Shown: positions 11,876-23,019, counted from the first letter of the stretch. The stretch: DNA of 64,000 nucleotides from Butyrivibrio sp. MC2013 (GCF_000424585.1 NZ_AUKE01000019.1:1-64000), one strand, 5' to 3'. A program made the numbers and translations. Notes: generated from the letters alone by a model not told the origin.

Positions 11876-11904
11876 TTGACAGCTTAAAAATGCCCTAGTA
11901 TAAT
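11876..11904 (+). promoter_or_regulatory. consensus sigma-A promoter for second ilvN
   Basis: A perfect TTGACA (11876-11881) is separated by 17 nt from a perfect TATAAT (11899-11904). Transcription would start near 11911, giving a leader of about 70 nt before the ATG at 11983. It is one of the best promoter matches in the window. Confidence 0.88.
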
Positions 11905-11982
11905 TGACCTAAATTTGTTGATGACCTAAGAAACAAAAATAAGTCTTTGGATTACTTTAAGACGTTAAAGGAGTAAAGAATC

Positions 11983-12507
11983 ATGTCTGCTTCTGAAGAA
12001 ATGACATATAAGAAAGTCTTCCAGCTGATAGTTGATAATACTGCAGGTACTCTGAGCCGTATATCAGGCCTTTTTTCAAGGCGTGGATATAACATTGAGA
12101 GTATTACCGCCGGAGTAACATCAGATCCCAGGTTCACCAGGATCACCATTGTGGCTTCCGGTAATGAAGTGGTACTTGATCAGATTGAGAAGCAGGTAGG
12201 TAAGCTGGTAGATGTACGAGATATCCACGAACTTAAGCCTCAGGAGTCAGTATACAGAGAGCTGGCACTGGTCAAGGTCAGGACTGATGCATCCCAGAGA
12301 CAGCAGATCATAGCTATTGCCAATGTATTCAGAGGCAATATCGTAGATGTAGGCTGTGAGAATCTCATCATAGAGATCACAGGAAGTCAGGATAAGATAG
12401 ACGCCTTCCTGAGACTTTTGGATGGTTATGAGATATTAGAGCTGGCCAGAACAGGTCTTGCAGGCCTTGGAAGAGGCGTAGAGAATGTTGTCTATATAGA
12501 CGACTGA
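11983..12507 (+). CDS. ilvN: acetolactate synthase small subunit, copy 2
   Basis: This 174-residue paralogue of the gene at 10985 has the same ACT plus C-terminal architecture (DNTAGTLSRISGLFSRRGYN; LARTGLAGLGRG) but clearly diverged sequence. It has its own terminator-insulated unit with a consensus promoter, an 'aaggag' site just before the ATG, and ilvC 130 nt downstream. Two regulatory subunits for one visible large subunit suggest separate control of valine inhibition; the partner of each copy is not determined. Confidence 0.92.
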   Translation: MSASEEMTYKKVFQLIVDNTAGTLSRISGLFSRRGYNIESITAGVTSDPRFTRITIVASGNEVVLDQIEKQVGKLVDVRDIHELKPQESVYRELALVKVRTDASQRQQIIAIANVFRGNIVDVGCENLIIEITGSQDKIDAFLRLLDGYEILELARTGLAGLGRGVENVVYIDD

Positions 12508-12606
12508 GCATTTATAAGAGTTCATTTTTGAAAATTGCCAAAGAGCAGTTTTCTTATGAATATATAGTAATACCAAGCGATACCCGGTTTCGGGAGTAGC
12601 TGATAA

Positions 12607-13656
<1,050 letters not shown>

Positions 13657-13698
13657 ATCCTGACCTGTTTGCACCATTGCTGCAATTACGGTAAAGTA

Positions 13699-13731
13699 AG
13701 AGGTGGCACCATCAAAGGTGACACCTCTTTT
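13699..13731 (+). terminator. intrinsic terminator after ilvC
   Basis: A 12-bp stem with one mismatch pairs agaggtggcacc (13699-13710) with ggtgacacctct (13717-13728), followed by a short T-run. It lies directly ahead of the next gene, so that gene depends on readthrough or on an unseen promoter. Confidence 0.85.
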
Positions 13732-13754
13732 AAATAAAGTTGCAGGAGAGAACA

Positions 13755-16238
13755 GTGGCAGAGCTTAATTTGGAACTTAAGGAGCCTTTTCGACTCAGTA
13801 GTGATGAAAAAATTAACTACAGATCAAGGAAACAGGGTAATCTGAAGGGTTATATGTCGCTTTTTGCTATTGGATTTCTTATATATCTGGTAGCTGTTTG
13901 TCCTATACTCTTTAGACATAAGGGCCTGTTTTTTTACTACGGTGATTATAATGTCCAGCAGGTACCCTTCTATATTTTGGCCCATAGAGCTATCAGAAGC
14001 GGTAACTTCTTTTGGAACTGGAATCTGGATCTGGGCGGGGATCTTTTGGAGGATATGTCCTTTTATCTTTTGGGCAGTCCGTTTTTCTGGCTTACCATTC
14101 CTTTTTCCGAAAAGCTGATCCCTTATCTGATGCCTTTCCTCATGGCTCTTAAGTTTGGTATAGCTTCGGCTAATTCATATCTGTATATTCGCAGATATAC
14201 AAAGACCTTCAGAGGAGCCGCGACAGGGGCACTGATCTTTGCTTTCAGCGGTTTTAATACCTGTAATATAGTATTTAATCACTTTACAGATGCTGTGGCA
14301 TTCTTTCCCATAGTTCTCATGAATTTTGAGAAGCTTATGGCAGGATGTGAGCATAGGGGCAAGCTTTCCGGTAATTTTACCGCCTTTGCATTTACCATAA
14401 CCTTTTGCAGTATCATCAACTACTATTTCTTCTTTGGCATGGCCTTATTCCTTGCTCTGTATTTCTGGATCAGATATGCCTTTGAGAAGGATATCTGGTG
14501 CTTTATAAAGAGAGTCTGGACTACGCTTCTGGCATTTATTTGCGGTCTGATGATAGCAGCGGCATTTCTGCTTCCTGCCGTTATGGGGCTTGTAGGAAAT
14601 AGCAGGCTTACTGATTATATATCCGGCTATGATGCCATTGCTTATTCCAGTGGCTATCTATACTGGGATATCATCAAGAGTCTGGTGATGCTGCCTGATA
14701 TCATAGGCAGAGGAACCTTATTTTATACAGATGCTGTTAAGAATGCCTCCCTCGCCTCGTATCTACCTATGTTTGGCCTTACAGGAGTGTTTGCTCTTTT
14801 TGTCCCCGGTAAAAAGGTGGCTCCCTGGCTTAAAAAGATGCTGCTGGCATGTCTTATAATAGCCTTTATTCCCGGGCTGAATTCAGCATTCTCACTTTTT
14901 AATGCCCAGTATTATGCAAGATGGTATTATATGCCGGTCATGCTCATGGCTCTTGCAACAGCCATGTGTATTGAAAATACTGATCCCGGCCCTGTAAGAA
15001 GAGGAAGCCTTTGCTCCACGATGCTCTTTTTGCTATTTGTGATAATAGCGCTGCTCCCCGTGAGAAATGATGAGGGAGAGTTTGTATTTATGGAGATGGC
15101 GCTCAATAAAGAGATATTCTGGTTGGATGTCCTGGGTACCGCAGTCTTTTATGCAGCTCTGATCTTGATACTCTTCCTGTCACAAAAACTTATGACCAGG
15201 CTCAGTCTACTTATGGGGGCAGCTATAACGGCAGCAACTTTTGGTAGCATGATCACCCTGATAAACGGATCATACCTTATCAGTGATTATGGCAGAGAGA
15301 TGTGGCAGATGCAGATGCTGGAGACGGCGCCTGCTTCTTTCGGCGAAGAATTCTACAGGATAGAGACGGACCATACAGCCACCAACTATGAGATGAGCTG
15401 GGGGATACCTACAATACACTGCTTTTTGTCTACTGTATCAGGAGGGATATTTGATTTTTATAATGATACCTGTGGTATTACCCGCAAGGTTGAATCAGAT
15501 TCACCCCTTAGCAGAAAAGGGCTGAGAGCTATATTATCAGCCAGATACTATCTGGAGAATACCAGGATCAATGACAACAGGGAATTTGAATCGGGTGACG
15601 GAACAGCTGATTATAACCTCACTGGGTCCATAGGTGCTGATAATGGCTTTACGGTATTTGAGAATCTTAATTTCATACCTATGGGCTTTAGTTTTGACTA
15701 TTACATAAGTGAGTCGGAATGGAAGAAGCTTGAGCCTGCTTCTGTGGATTATCAGCTGGTGAAAGTATTGATCCTGCCTGATGACAAGATATCAGACGTA
15801 GAGAAGGCATTTCCTTCTATGACAAAGCTGACAGCTTCTGATCTGTCCGCAGCAAGGGATGATATGGATATCTTCAGGATGCAGTGCGCTCTTAGAAGAG
15901 AAAGTGCATGTACTGAGTTCAAGACCTTGAAAAGCGGATTTGAAGCAGTATCTGCAAATAACAGCGAGGACAGACTTGTATTCTTCTCTGTTCCTTATGC
16001 CAAGGGCTTTAGAGCAGAAGTTGACGGGGCAGAGACTGAGATCATCAAGGCGGACTTTGGACTGATGGCTGTCAGAGTGCCCCTGGGAGTGCATGTGGTT
16101 AGTTTACGATATTTTCCTCCTTATCTTCAAAAGGGGATCATATTGTCCATAATTGGACTGGTGCTGCTGATCACAAGCTCACTATTATTTAAATCCAGGG
16201 ACCTTGATTTTGACAGTAGCAGTTACAATGATGAATAA
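13755..16238 (+). CDS. YfhO-like polytopic membrane protein
   Basis: This 827-residue protein has many hydrophobic helices across residues 30-520 and again at the C-terminus, with an extracytoplasmic domain in between (about 530-780). Early motifs such as [12 protein letters not shown] and [16 protein letters not shown]-like residues fit the YfhO family, which includes proteins that glycosylate lipoteichoic acid. The GTG at 13755 with aggag at 13744 is preferred to an upstream TTG. It lies between ilvC and leuC with no evident link to amino-acid synthesis. The substrate is unknown. Confidence 0.75.
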   Translation: MAELNLELKEPFRLSSDEKINYRSRKQGNLKGYMSLFAIGFLIYLVAVCPILFRHKGLFFYYGDYNVQQVPFYILAHRAIRSGNFFWNWNLDLGGDLLEDMSFYLLGSPFFWLTIPFSEKLIPYLMPFLMALKFGIASANSYLYIRRYTKTFRGAATGALIFAFSGFNTCNIVFNHFTDAVAFFPIVLMNFEKLMAGCEHRGKLSGNFTAFAFTITFCSIINYYFFFGMALFLALYFWIRYAFEKDIWCFIKRVWTTLLAFICGLMIAAAFLLPAVMGLVGNSRLTDYISGYDAIAYSSGYLYWDIIKSLVMLPDIIGRGTLFYTDAVKNASLASYLPMFGLTGVFALFVPGKKVAPWLKKMLLACLIIAFIPGLNSAFSLFNAQYYARWYYMPVMLMALATAMCIENTDPGPVRRGSLCSTMLFLLFVIIALLPVRNDEGEFVFMEMALNKEIFWLDVLGTAVFYAALILILFLSQKLMTRLSLLMGAAITAATFGSMITLINGSYLISDYGREMWQMQMLETAPASFGEEFYRIETDHTATNYEMSWGIPTIHCFLSTVSGGIFDFYNDTCGITRKVESDSPLSRKGLRAILSARYYLENTRINDNREFESGDGTADYNLTGSIGADNGFTVFENLNFIPMGFSFDYYISESEWKKLEPASVDYQLVKVLILPDDKISDVEKAFPSMTKLTASDLSAARDDMDIFRMQCALRRESACTEFKTLKSGFEAVSANNSEDRLVFFSVPYAKGFRAEVDGAETEIIKADFGLMAVRVPLGVHVVSLRYFPPYLQKGIILSIIGLVLLITSSLLFKSRDLDFDSSSYNDE

Positions 16239-16269
16239 ATTATTTTATAAGAATAAAGAGGACTATTAT

Positions 16270-17535
16270 ATGAGCAAAATGACTATGAGCCAGAAGATTC
16301 TGGCAAAACATGCAGGTCTTGACTTTGTAAGTCCCGGACAGCTCATTGAAGCTGAACTGGACCTGGTTCTGGGTAATGATATTACTTCTCCTGTTGCCAT
16401 TGCTCAGATGGACAAGCTGGGGGCTGACGGAGTATTTGATAAAGACAAGATCGCACTGGTACCCGATCACTTTGTTCCCAACAAGGATATCAAGTCTGCT
16501 GAGAACTGCAAGTGCGTCAGGGAATTTGCGAGAAGAAACAAGATCACCAACTATTTTGAAGTAGGTGAGATGGGAATCGAGCATGCACTCCTTCCTGAAA
16601 AAGGTCTGACAGTACCCGGAGATCTGATAATCGGTGCTGACTCCCATACCTGTACCTATGGTGCCCTTGGCGCTTTCTCAACAGGCGTGGGCTCTACAGA
16701 TATGGCTGCAGGCATGGCAACAGGCAAGGCATGGTTCAAGGTTCCTTCTGCCATCAGATTTAATCTATCAGGCAAGCTTCCCAAATACGTATCCGGTAAG
16801 GATCTGATCCTTCATATCATCGGTATGATAGGAGTTGACGGAGCACTCTACCAGTCTATGGAATTCACCGGAGAAGGCGTTGCAAATCTCTCCATGGATG
16901 ACAGATTTACCATTGCCAACATGGCTATTGAAGCAGGCGGCAAGAACGGCATATTCCCTGTGGATGAGCTTACTGTGGAATATCTTAAGGAGCATGCTCC
17001 GGGCAAGGAATATACTGTATTTGAAGCTGATGAAGATGCAGAATATGTACAGACCTATGATATTGATCTTTCAAGTCTGAAATCTACAGTTGCATTCCCT
17101 CATCTGCCTGAGAATGCCAGGACCTTTGATGAGATAGGTGATATTGCTATAGATCAGGTTGTGATCGGTTCCTGTACTAATGGCAGGATCTCCGACCTTA
17201 GAGCAGCTGCAGAGATCCTTAAGGGCAGGCATATTGCTGAGGGTATCAGATGTATCGTGATCCCTGCTACTCAGGCTATCTATATGCAGGCTTTAAATGA
17301 AGGCATGATCGCAACATTTATAAATGCAGGCTGCGTAGTATCCACACCTACCTGCGGACCCTGCCTGGGCGGCTATATGGGTGTATTGGCCAGCGGAGAG
17401 AAGTGCGTATCCACTACTAACAGGAATTTCGTAGGTCGTATGGGTGCCATTGATTCAGAGATCTATCTGGCTTCACCTGAAGTAGCAGCTGCAAGTGCTC
17501 TTACAGGTAAGATCAGCAGCCCCCTGGATATATGA
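16270..17535 (+). CDS. leuC: 3-isopropylmalate dehydratase large subunit
   Basis: This aconitase-family subunit isomerises 2- to 3-isopropylmalate in leucine synthesis. With the ATG at 16270 (agagg site at 16257) it has 421 residues, the short bacterial/archaeal type. The three Fe-S cysteines are visible: C302 in GSCTNGR and C362/C365 in [23 protein letters not shown] is the substrate region. leuD follows 28 nt later. Homoaconitase is the close relative, but the ilv/leu setting favours LeuC. Confidence 0.93.
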   Translation: MSKMTMSQKILAKHAGLDFVSPGQLIEAELDLVLGNDITSPVAIAQMDKLGADGVFDKDKIALVPDHFVPNKDIKSAENCKCVREFARRNKITNYFEVGEMGIEHALLPEKGLTVPGDLIIGADSHTCTYGALGAFSTGVGSTDMAAGMATGKAWFKVPSAIRFNLSGKLPKYVSGKDLILHIIGMIGVDGALYQSMEFTGEGVANLSMDDRFTIANMAIEAGGKNGIFPVDELTVEYLKEHAPGKEYTVFEADEDAEYVQTYDIDLSSLKSTVAFPHLPENARTFDEIGDIAIDQVVIGSCTNGRISDLRAAAEILKGRHIAEGIRCIVIPATQAIYMQALNEGMIATFINAGCVVSTPTCGPCLGGYMGVLASGEKCVSTTNRNFVGRMGAIDSEIYLASPEVAAASALTGKISSPLDI

Positions 17536-17563
17536 TCTGAGAATATTGGAGGACATTAGATTT

Positions 17564-18055
17564 ATGAAAAACGCAAACGGAAGCGTATTTAAATACGGAG
17601 ACAATGTAGATACAGACGTTATCATTCCTGCAAGATATCTTAACAGTACAGAAGCTGCAGATCTGGCAGCTCATTGCATGGAGGATATTGATAAGACTTT
17701 TGTGAGCAGGGTATCTGCCGGAGATATCATGGTAGCCGGCAAGAACTTTGGTTGCGGTTCTTCCAGAGAGCATGCACCTATTGCTATCAAGGCTGCAGGC
17801 GTATCCTGCGTTATCGCAGAGACCTTTGCCAGGATATTCTATCGTAATGCCATCAATATAGGACTGCCCATTGTGGAGTGTCCTGAAGCCGCTGCTGAAA
17901 TTAATGAAGGAGATAGGGTGAATATTGACTTCGACAGTGGTATTATTACTGATGAGACTACTGGGAAAAAATACCAGGGACAGGCATTTCCTCCCTTTAT
18001 GCAGAAGATCATTGACTGCGAAGGTCTCGTAAATTATATCAACCAGAATGGATGA
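17564..18055 (+). CDS. leuD: 3-isopropylmalate dehydratase small subunit
   Basis: This 163-residue protein is the swivelling-domain partner of LeuC. Motifs: [16 protein letters not shown] at the N-terminus and [14 protein letters not shown] in the middle, which contact substrate. The ATG at 17564 with ggagg at 17548 fits better than the longer open frame upstream. No leuA or leuB is present nearby. Confidence 0.95.
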   Translation: MKNANGSVFKYGDNVDTDVIIPARYLNSTEAADLAAHCMEDIDKTFVSRVSAGDIMVAGKNFGCGSSREHAPIAIKAAGVSCVIAETFARIFYRNAINIGLPIVECPEAAAEINEGDRVNIDFDSGIITDETTGKKYQGQAFPPFMQKIIDCEGLVNYINQNG

Positions 18056-18058
18056 CAT

Positions 18059-18080
18059 AGAAGTGCATCCGTGCACTTCT
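18059..18080. other. hairpin 1 after leuD
   Basis: A 9-bp perfect stem, agaagtgca with tgcacttct, encloses the loop tccg. It begins 3 nt after the leuD stop. There is no T-run, so it is more likely a 3'-end stabiliser or processing site than a terminator. Confidence 0.55.
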
Positions 18081-18084
18081 AAGC

Positions 18085-18115
18085 ATGTCAAAATACATCC
18101 ATGTATTGATGACAT
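18085..18115. other. hairpin 2 between leuD and mrp
   Basis: The outer stem atgtca/tgacat (18085-18090, 18110-18115) and the inner stem aataca/tgtatt (18092-18097, 18102-18107) enclose the loop tcca. It is the second of two tandem hairpins in an 87-nt gap. No T-run follows. Confidence 0.5.
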
Positions 18116-18142
18116 AAAATCAGTAATAGAAAGAGAGACATT

Positions 18143-18970
18143 ATGGCACAGGAAGATTTAAGGAAGAAATTTGCGGCAAAGAAACCGGTAAACCTCAAGG
18201 TGGAGCCTGCAGAAGGAAGCAATATCAAAAAGGTGATCGGTATCGTGTCAGGTAAGGGCGGCGTTGGTAAGAGCTTTGTAACTGCTCTGTCAGCATGCGC
18301 TATGAGAAGAGAAGGTTTTAAGACAGCTATCATGGACGCTGATATCACAGGACCTTCTATACCCAAGATGTTTGGTGTATCCTCAGTTAATCATGTTAAT
18401 GACAAGCAGCTGATCGTACCTGCAGAGTCCAGAGAGGGTACCAAGATCATGTCCATTAACCTGCTGATGCAGAATGAGACTGATCCTGTTATCTGGAGAG
18501 GACCTGTTATTGCAAATGTTGTAAAGCAGTTTTGGAATGAGGTTGCCTGGGGAGATGTGGACTATATGTTTGTAGACATGCCTCCGGGAACAGGTGATGT
18601 ACCGCTTACAGTATTCCAGTCACTTCCTCTTGATGGTGTTATCGTAGTATCTACACCTCAGGACCTGGTAGCCATGATCGTTGAAAAGGCTGTTAATATG
18701 GCAGCTATGATGAATATCCCTGTGATAGGCCTTGTAGAGAATATGAGCTATATGAAGTGCCCTCACTGCGGAGAGATGCTGAATGTATTTGGAGAAAGCG
18801 GCATCGAGAGCTATGCTGCTTCCAAAGGACTTGATCTGGTAGCAAGACTTCCTTTGGATCCCGGATATGCAAATTATTGCGATAGGGGAGACATAGAGAG
18901 CTTTGTCAGTGAAGACATTGACAGACTGGTATACAAGCTTAAGACATTAGGGGAATCCGACAACGATTGA
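18143..18970 (+). CDS. Mrp/ApbC/NBP35-type P-loop ATPase, Fe-S cluster carrier
   Basis: This 275-residue MinD-like ATPase has the deviant Walker A GKGGVGKS near residue 37, DADITGPSIPKMFG, and VDMPPGTGD as Walker B region. The pair C206-x-x-C209 (CPHC) is the cluster-binding motif of this family, which loads Fe-S clusters onto client proteins. The neighbouring leuC product is a 4Fe-4S enzyme and a plausible client; that link is inference. The start at 18143 has an agagag site. Confidence 0.9.
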   Translation: MAQEDLRKKFAAKKPVNLKVEPAEGSNIKKVIGIVSGKGGVGKSFVTALSACAMRREGFKTAIMDADITGPSIPKMFGVSSVNHVNDKQLIVPAESREGTKIMSINLLMQNETDPVIWRGPVIANVVKQFWNEVAWGDVDYMFVDMPPGTGDVPLTVFQSLPLDGVIVVSTPQDLVAMIVEKAVNMAAMMNIPVIGLVENMSYMKCPHCGEMLNVFGESGIESYAASKGLDLVARLPLDPGYANYCDRGDIESFVSEDIDRLVYKLKTLGESDND

Positions 18971-18996
18971 TACGGGGCTTAGTGTGAGGAGTTAAC

Positions 18997-20415
18997 GTGA
19001 GATTCAGGCCGAGTAAAAAACAGATTACATGGGGAACTACAATATTTGTGACCTCCATTATGATAATGCTTGCCTATTATGTGATCTTTAAAGGCGGGCA
19101 CATTATCAGTTTTTTCAGGACCGTTTTGGGAGGAATGGAGGCCGTTGTCTGGGGACTTGTAATAGCTTATATCATGTCCCCGGTCATGAATTTCATAGAG
19201 GACAAGATCCTGGAGAAGATCTTTAAGGCATTGGGTGCCGGAAGGGATGAGAATGGACAGTTCAAGCAGTGGAGACTGATCAGAAATCTTTCCATTCTCT
19301 TCTCTATGACTATCTTTATAATCCTGCTGGTGAGCTTCTTTGCTTATATACTGCCGCAGCTCTTGCAGAGCATCAGCGATATCATCAAGAATATCAATGT
19401 CTATTACCGCAATGCGGATCAGGCAGTCAATAAGTTTTTGGAGAGCTCAGATCCTCAGACCAGGGCAGCTGTCAATTACGTGATAGACCAGGTATATATC
19501 AGGATCAATTCCTTTATCCAGGAGAATATCATTCCCAATATGACTCATATTCTCCAGACCGTTTCCAAGTATGCTTTTAATATAATTGGTGGTTTCTTTA
19601 ATATATTTATTGGTATCATAGTATCTTTTTATGTGCTTCATTCAAAGGAGCAATTTTGCGGACAGGGCAAGAAACTGGCATATTCCTTCCTGAGAGAAGA
19701 GCAGGCCAATGAGATCATCGCCGGCTTTAGGTTTGTCCATGAAACCTTTACAGGCTTCGTCACCGGCAAGATAGTGGATTCCATCATTATCGGTATTGTC
19801 TGCTATATCCTCAATATCATATTCAAGATACCTTATCCGGTGCTCATAGCTGTGATAGTGGGTGTGACCAATATCATTCCCTTCTTTGGACCTTATATAG
19901 GTGAGGCTCTGGGATTTTTGATACTGGTCCTCATCGATCCTCCCACGGCAGTTGTATTTCTGATATTTGTGATCATATTGCAGCAGGTAGATGGCAATAT
20001 CCTGGGTCCTAAGATCCTGGGTAATTCCACAGGTCTTTCCAGCTTTTGGGTCATATTTGCCATTATGTTCTTTGGCAGTATCTGGGGCTTCATAGGATGG
20101 GTACTGGGTGTGCCTATCTTTGCTGTACTGTATGCTTTTGTGGCATATGTGACAGACAGAAGGCTTGAAGCCAAGGACCTGACCACAGATGAGGACACCT
20201 TTATAGAGACAGCTTATATCGAGAAGGGACAGTTCCATTATCTGGGAGATCCCAGTTCTACCAAATACAGATCTGAGAAGCAGTCATCATCCTGGCGAAG
20301 GATATTTAAGTCCAAGCATAAAAATGAGGCTGCAAAAAGGGAGAAGGCACCTGCTATAAAGACAGGAACTCTATCCACTGATAAGCACGAGAATGTGGAT
20401 CATCACATAGAGTAA
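18997..20415 (+). CDS. AI-2E family (PF01594-type) membrane transporter
   Basis: This 472-residue protein has about eight hydrophobic helices. The C-terminal membrane part contains the family-like stretch with NIIPFFGPYIGEALGFL and QQVDGNILGPKILGNSTGLS. A hydrophilic tail of about 80 residues follows the last helix. The start is a GTG at 18997 preceded by gaggag. Members export autoinducer-2 or act as ion antiporters; the substrate here cannot be told. Confidence 0.85.
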   Translation: MRFRPSKKQITWGTTIFVTSIMIMLAYYVIFKGGHIISFFRTVLGGMEAVVWGLVIAYIMSPVMNFIEDKILEKIFKALGAGRDENGQFKQWRLIRNLSILFSMTIFIILLVSFFAYILPQLLQSISDIIKNINVYYRNADQAVNKFLESSDPQTRAAVNYVIDQVYIRINSFIQENIIPNMTHILQTVSKYAFNIIGGFFNIFIGIIVSFYVLHSKEQFCGQGKKLAYSFLREEQANEIIAGFRFVHETFTGFVTGKIVDSIIIGIVCYILNIIFKIPYPVLIAVIVGVTNIIPFFGPYIGEALGFLILVLIDPPTAVVFLIFVIILQQVDGNILGPKILGNSTGLSSFWVIFAIMFFGSIWGFIGWVLGVPIFAVLYAFVAYVTDRRLEAKDLTTDEDTFIETAYIEKGQFHYLGDPSSTKYRSEKQSSSWRRIFKSKHKNEAAKREKAPAIKTGTLSTDKHENVDHHIE

Positions 20416-20440
20416 ATATCTCTATATTGATTGCTCCTAC

Positions 20441-20468
20441 TTGACATGATGGGATATGGAATTATAAT
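20441..20468 (+). promoter_or_regulatory. consensus promoter upstream of ilvE
   Basis: TTGACA (20441-20446), a 16-nt spacer and TATAAT (20463-20468) give a near-ideal sigma-A promoter. The leader to the ilvE ATG is about 107 nt and contains a weak gatatat/atatatc stem. Confidence 0.82.
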
Positions 20469-20581
20469 ACAACTAATAACTTTAATGCGTTGAACTGATA
20501 TATAAGTAAAATTATCATATATCTAATGACATTCACATTTATGCGAGTGTTTGAAATCTAATAAGAAAAGAGGATGGAAAG

Positions 20582-21616
20582 ATGGCAAAAAAGGAAATTG
20601 ACTGGGGTAATATCGGATTTAACTACTGGAAAACAGATTACCGCTACATTTCCAACTATAAGGATGGCAAATGGGATGACGGCGAGCTGACTACCGATTC
20701 TACAGTGACACTCAGTGAGGACGCAGGTGTTCTGCACTACGCCCAGGAATGTTTTGAAGGTCTTAAAGCTTATGAGACCAAGGACGGCAAGATCGTCACT
20801 TTCAGACCTGATCTGAATGCCAAGAGAATGGTGGATTCAGCATCAAGACTGGAGATGCCTTCTTTCCCTGAAGATCGCTTTATCAAGGCTGTAGAGGAAG
20901 TTGTAAAGGCTAATAAGGACTTCGTACCTCCTTACGGAAGCGGTGCAACACTGTATATCCGTCCTGTTATGTATGCAACAGGTAACGTTATTGGTGTTAA
21001 GCCTGCTGATGAATATCAGTTCCGTATCTTTGTTACACCTGTAGGCCCTTACTTCAAGGGTGGTGCAAAGCCTATTGTTGTTAAGATCTCTGATTTTGAC
21101 AGAGCAGCACCCCACGGTACAGGCAATATCAAGGCTGGTCTTAACTATGCTATGAGCCTTCATGCTATTGTTACAGCTCATGATGAAGGCTTTGCTGAGA
21201 ATGTATATCTGGATGCTGAGTCCAGAACATATATTGAAGAGACAGGCGGTGCCAACATCATCTTCGTTACCAAGGACGGAGGACTGGTTGTACCTCAGTC
21301 TCATACAGATTCAATCCTTCCTTCCATCACAAGAAGGTCTATCGTATATGTTGCCAGAGAGATCCTGGGCATGAACGTAGAGGAGAGACCTGTTAAGCTG
21401 TCTGAGGTATCTGACTTTGTAGAGATGGGTCTGTGCGGTACAGCAGCTGTTATCAGCCCTGTAGGCAAAATCAACGACCATGGCAAGGAAATCTGCTTTG
21501 CCAGCGGTATGGACGAGATGGGACCTGTTATCAAGAAGCTCTATGACACACTTACAGGCATCCAGATGGGTAATGTAGAAGCTCCCGAAGGCTGGATCCA
21601 CGAGATCAAGATGTGA
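20582..21616 (+). CDS. ilvE: branched-chain amino-acid aminotransferase
   Basis: This fold-type IV PLP enzyme performs the last transamination to leucine, isoleucine and valine. It has 344 residues, typical of the longer (BCAT-like) bacterial group. The PLP lysine is K184 in GTGNIKAGLNYA; HYAQECFEGLKAYE and YIEETGGANIIFV are characteristic. A gaggatgg site precedes the ATG. It has its own promoter and a terminator downstream, so it is a monocistronic unit. Confidence 0.95.
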   Translation: MAKKEIDWGNIGFNYWKTDYRYISNYKDGKWDDGELTTDSTVTLSEDAGVLHYAQECFEGLKAYETKDGKIVTFRPDLNAKRMVDSASRLEMPSFPEDRFIKAVEEVVKANKDFVPPYGSGATLYIRPVMYATGNVIGVKPADEYQFRIFVTPVGPYFKGGAKPIVVKISDFDRAAPHGTGNIKAGLNYAMSLHAIVTAHDEGFAENVYLDAESRTYIEETGGANIIFVTKDGGLVVPQSHTDSILPSITRRSIVYVAREILGMNVEERPVKLSEVSDFVEMGLCGTAAVISPVGKINDHGKEICFASGMDEMGPVIKKLYDTLTGIQMGNVEAPEGWIHEIKM

Positions 21617-21711
21617 GATATATGTCTAAGTATATGATCAGATGATAATCTTAGATATAGAGCTTGGATAAAGCTATAAGATATAGGATTTAGTATTTTT
21701 TGTGTTATATA

Positions 21712-21755
21712 TAAGCCTCTGCCATCATGATCCAGATGACAGAGGTTTATTTATG
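21712..21755 (+). terminator. terminator after ilvE
   Basis: The arm taagcctctgccatc (21712-21726) pairs with gatgacagaggttta (21735-21749), 15 bp with one mismatch and a G-U pair. The downstream stretch is T-rich (ttattta) rather than a clean T-run. Confidence 0.75.
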
Positions 21756-21822
21756 AGAATATAGAGATATTGCAGAAGAGGTTTGGGGAAGAATAGCACT
21801 ACATAGTGTGAGGAGGAATTGT

Positions 21823-22428
21823 ATGATCACAAGAGATGAGGCGTTTGAACTTTTAAAGAAATATAACAAGGATCCATTTCATATCCAGCATTCATTGACA
21901 GTTGAGGCTGTTATGAAGTGGTATGCAAATGAACTGGGATACTCTGATGAAGCAGAGTACTGGGGGATTGTAGGTCTTTTGCATGATATAGACTTTGAAC
22001 TGTATCCAGAAGAGCACTGCCTGAAGGCTCCTGAACTCCTAAGAGAAGGTGGTGTCTGTGACGACATTATTCACTCTGTATGCTCGCATGGCTATGGAAT
22101 AACTGTTGGATGCGGGACAACTATAGATGTGGAACCCATTCACGAAATGGAGAAAGTTCTTTTTGCAGCAGATGAGCTTACCGGACTTATCTGGGCAGCG
22201 GCGCTCATGAGACCGTCCAAGAGCACTAAGGATATGGAACTTAAGTCTCTCAAGAAAAAGTACAAGAGCAAGGGCTTTGCCGCAGGCTGCTCCAGAGAAG
22301 TAATTGAGCGAGGCGCGCAGCAGCTTGGCTGGGAACTTGATAAGCTGCTTACCATGACTCTTCAGGCTATGGCAGCAAGCGAAGATCTGATAAACGAAGA
22401 ATTTGAGGAATATTCATGTGGAAGATAA
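21823..22428 (+). CDS. HD-domain protein, probable hydrolase
   Basis: This 201-residue protein has a metal-dependent phosphohydrolase signature: an early histidine in HIQHSL and the HD pair in GLLHDID, followed by histidines in HSVCSHGYG. The ATG at 21823 with aggagg at 21811 is preferred over an upstream start. Similar proteins are predicted to act on nucleotides, but the substrate is unknown. It overlaps the next small gene by 13 nt, suggesting coupling. Confidence 0.8.
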   Translation: MITRDEAFELLKKYNKDPFHIQHSLTVEAVMKWYANELGYSDEAEYWGIVGLLHDIDFELYPEEHCLKAPELLREGGVCDDIIHSVCSHGYGITVGCGTTIDVEPIHEMEKVLFAADELTGLIWAAALMRPSKSTKDMELKSLKKKYKSKGFAAGCSREVIERGAQQLGWELDKLLTMTLQAMAASEDLINEEFEEYSCGR

Positions 22429-22595
22429 AGCAGATTTTTGATGGAGACTTTGGCTGCGAGGAGCTTGCACCCGGAGAAAGGCCAAAGGTTTCAGTAACAC
22501 TTGAAAATGAGGAGGGACAAACAAAGCTTGTTTCCGTAGAAGATGCATGGCTTTCTGATAACGGACTTAATGTAGGCGATGCTTGGAAAGCCTGA
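22416..22595 (+). CDS. 59-residue conserved-looking small protein
   Basis: The frame starts MWKIKQIFDGDFGCEE and ends at GLNVGDAWKA. It starts inside the HD gene end, with gagga just upstream. From memory, short proteins of this look (DGDFGCEER; VSVTLxxExG; GLxxGDxW) recur in Lachnospiraceae, but no function is known to me. It is the last gene that looks chromosomal; the element boundary could lie just downstream or even at its 3' end. Confidence 0.65.
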   Translation: MWKIKQIFDGDFGCEELAPGERPKVSVTLENEEGQTKLVSVEDAWLSDNGLNVGDAWKA

Positions 22596-22650
22596 GGATA
22601 TCGCAGAGATGGTGATGTTTCTTTGTTCCCGACTTTGAAGAGCCTCAGCT

Positions 22651-22682
22651 GACGCAACCCTAGTAAATACAAGGGTTTGCGG
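22651..22682. other. possible recombinase core site (left attachment site)
   Basis: The arms cgcaaccct (22653-22661) and agggtttgcg (22672-22681) form an imperfect inverted repeat around a short AT-rich centre (agtaaatac). This resembles the core of tyrosine-recombinase sites, two inverted arms around a 6-9 bp crossover. It lies between the last chromosomal-type gene and the first element gene. No integrase and no second copy are visible in the window, so the call is tentative. Confidence 0.4.
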
Positions 22683-22804
22683 ACTTGACCGAAGATGAAA
22701 GTCATGCAAATGTACAGCAAAAATTCCAATCGAAATGAGCAGATATGCGGTAATATGAAGTTTCGATAGGTTTCCGGGATAACCGAATATAGTAAGACTT
22801 AAGG

Positions 22805-22844
22805 ACACTTTCTAAGAAAGAAATTTCTGGAGAGTGTTTTTTTT
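22805..22844 (+). terminator. intrinsic terminator near element left end
   Basis: The arm acactttcta (22805-22814) pairs with tggagagtgt (22828-22837). The interior agaaa-gaaa-tttct extends the stem to a GAAA loop, and a T8 run follows. Between 22596 and 23019 I see no convincing gene. Confidence 0.85.
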
Positions 22845-23019
22845 GTCTGTTGTTATGGTGAAAAATCTTTGGAACTGTCAGTCAGATTTTCAGATTTACA
22901 GGTCAGGAAGGAGGAGAACCGCAAATGTACGGTACAGCGATAGTGCATGTGTTGTTGCATCACACAAAAAACCACATGAGCCTGCGGAAAAACAAGTCGC
23001 CATAGGAGGAGATATCGCA

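Noticed and set aside
22936-22960. tacagcgata followed by a small stem, similar to the box of the terminator cassettes
   Set aside because: The 14-nt conserved loop and the T-run are absent, so it is not counted as a third cassette.
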